A stretch of 7,698 nucleotides of DNA, from contig JABGOT010000097.1 in the NCBI GenBank assembly GCA_018648985.1, forward strand, positions 1 through 7,698, in the 5' to 3' direction. Numbering within the stretch: position 1 is the first letter of the stretch; each line of letters opens with the position of its first letter. The notes beneath the pieces were generated by a model. It was not told the DNA's origin and did no database searches. It saw only the letters and a program-made list of their open reading frames with translations. This DNA comes from Candidatus Ruthturnera sp. GTDB lineage: Bacteria; Pseudomonadota; Gammaproteobacteria; PS1; Pseudothioglobaceae. Shown here in pieces: positions 7,228 to 7,698 of the stretch. Made by a program: the position numbers and the translations under genes.

Positions 7228-7635
7228 TTAGAACGTGTAGTCGCACGGCTCTATCACCATTACTCCATCCATTTCTACTTGTGCACCTTTGGGTAGTTCG
7301 TTAATGCCAACTGCCGCTCGTGCAGGGTAGGGCTCGTCAAAATATTGGGCCATAATTTCATTAACCACGGGGAAGTTATTCAAATCAGTTAAAAAAATAT
7401 TCAGTTTGGCAATGTCGTTAAGGCTACCGCCAGATTCTTTACAAACAGCGGTTAAATTTTTAAACACTTGATTGATCTGTGCATCAATACCGCCCTCAAT
7501 CATCTCCATGGTTTCTGGTACTAAAGGTATTTGCCCAGACAGGTAAATAGTTGAGCCGCCAGTTACGCATACAGCTTGAGAATAGGTGCCAATGGCTTGC
7601 GGTGCTTTGTCAGTCGAAATAATGTGTTTTTGCAT
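7228..7635 (-). CDS. ridA: RidA family 2-iminobutanoate/2-iminopropanoate deaminase
   Basis: RidA hydrolyses reactive enamine/imine intermediates, such as 2-aminoacrylate released by PLP-dependent dehydratases, to keto acids, protecting PLP enzymes. It is usually a cytoplasmic trimer. At 135 residues it has full family length. Visible marks are the early IGTYSQAV (15-22), YLSGQIPLVP (31-40), and YPARAAVGINELPKGAQVEMD (103-123). R106 and E121 of the last correspond to catalytic-site R105 and E120 in E. coli. The ATG at 7633-7635 gives the expected N-terminus. No Shine-Dalgarno sequence precedes it. Instead the start codon lies at the edge of an AT-rich inverted repeat (7634-7668). It is the first protein gene of the leftward unit, 44 bases after the tRNA end. 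In several gammaproteobacteria ridA follows spoT; here a tRNA takes that place. Confidence 0.96.
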   Translation of the reverse strand: MQKHIISTDKAPQAIGTYSQAVCVTGGSTIYLSGQIPLVPETMEMIEGGIDAQINQVFKNLTAVCKESGGSLNDIAKLNIFLTDLNNFPVVNEIMAQYFDEPYPARAAVGINELPKGAQVEMDGVMVIEPCDYTF

Positions 7636-7668
7636 AATTAAGTATTATTTATTGAATACGTTAATTAT
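7634..7668 (-). repeat. AT-rich inverted repeat over the ridA start
   Basis: The arm ATAATTAAGTATT (7634-7646) is the reverse complement of AATACgTTAATTAT (7655-7668), apart from one extra G at 7660. This gives 13 base pairs with one bulge around an 8-base loop (7647-7654). Eleven or so pairs are A-T, so the RNA stem would be modest in strength. One arm includes two bases of the ridA start codon; the other overlaps the candidate -10 box. It could be an operator palindrome or an RNA hairpin covering the start region. It has no U-tract, so it is not a rho-independent terminator. Confidence 0.6.
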
Positions 7669-7669
7669 A
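7664..7669 (-). promoter_or_regulatory. Candidate -10 box for the ridA-led operon
   Basis: On the minus strand this reads TATAAT, a perfect sigma-70 -10 match, 28 bases before the ridA ATG. Transcription would start near 7657 and leave a leader of about 22 bases. The -35 region would fall inside the GC-rich tRNA 3' end, where no TTGACA-like hexamer is seen. It may be weak or fortuitous in such AT-rich DNA. Read-through from the tRNA gene is the alternative source of operon transcription. Confidence 0.35.
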
Positions 7670-7679
7670 AAACGAAAGA

Positions 7680-7698
7680 TGGTGCCCGGGGCCGGAAT
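7680..7698 (-). tRNA. tRNA 3' end (partial), probably tRNA-Phe
   Basis: Read on the minus strand the last 19 bases are ATTCCGGCCCCGGGCACCA. This parses as the last bases of the T-loop (ATT), the 3' T-stem strand CCGGC, the acceptor strand CCCGGGC, discriminator A, and an encoded CCA (7680-7682). It closely resembles the E. coli tRNA-Phe end (ATTCCGAGTCCGGGCACCA, from memory), differing in three bases. The 5' acceptor strand would be GCCCGGG. The rest lies beyond the window, so the anticodon cannot be read. Other tRNAs with this acceptor, such as a tRNA-Leu, are not excluded. That it is a tRNA end is more secure than its identity. Confidence 0.7.

Noticed and set aside
1..7698. CRISPR array, insertion sequence, prophage, toxin-antitoxin or defence island
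   Set aside because: No regularly spaced repeats, transposase, integrase or defence domains were found; every long frame is a recognised housekeeping gene with similar base composition.

Overview
The window looks like chromosomal core DNA from an AT-rich gammaproteobacterium with a compact genome. Three things point there: UbiC and CmoA together, the rhodanese-glutaredoxin-GpsA order known from the E. coli yibN-grxC-secB-gpsA locus, and the ridA-recG-ubiC run, which resembles gammaproteobacterial spoT/recG/ubiC neighbourhoods. Low GC and almost no intergenic DNA fit a streamlined lineage such as the SUP05/Thioglobus group. That placement is an inference from style and was not confirmed by any search.

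Layout: rpsI (ribosomal protein S9) reads rightward from the left edge and ends at a strong hairpin at 421-450. Everything else reads leftward. From right to left these are the 3' end of a tRNA gene (probably tRNA-Phe), ridA, recG, ubiC, cmoA, trpG/pabA, a membrane-anchored rhodanese, grxC, gpsA, a histidine phosphatase and a secreted Bax-like glucosaminidase. The same hairpin serves as terminator for this second unit. The ten leftward genes are separated by at most 19 bases, or overlap by 1 to 20 bases, so they are probably one long transcription unit. No stretch over 300 bases lacks a gene; the largest gap is 56 bases (401-456) and holds the terminator.

Functionally the unit is mixed housekeeping: enamine/imine detoxification (RidA), replication-fork rescue (RecG), quinone precursor synthesis (UbiC), tRNA wobble modification (CmoA), tryptophan or folate precursor synthesis (TrpG/PabA), thiol and sulfur chemistry (rhodanese, glutaredoxin), phospholipid precursor synthesis (GpsA), a small phosphatase and a cell-wall hydrolase. 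UbiC, CmoA and TrpG/PabA are consecutive, and all three draw on chorismate or its product prephenate.

I found no mobile element, CRISPR array, toxin-antitoxin pair, defence system or obviously new system. The points most worth checking are an AT-rich inverted repeat overlapping the ridA start, the near absence of Shine-Dalgarno sequences, the missing secB between grxC and gpsA, cmoA without an adjacent cmoB, and the chorismate-node trio.
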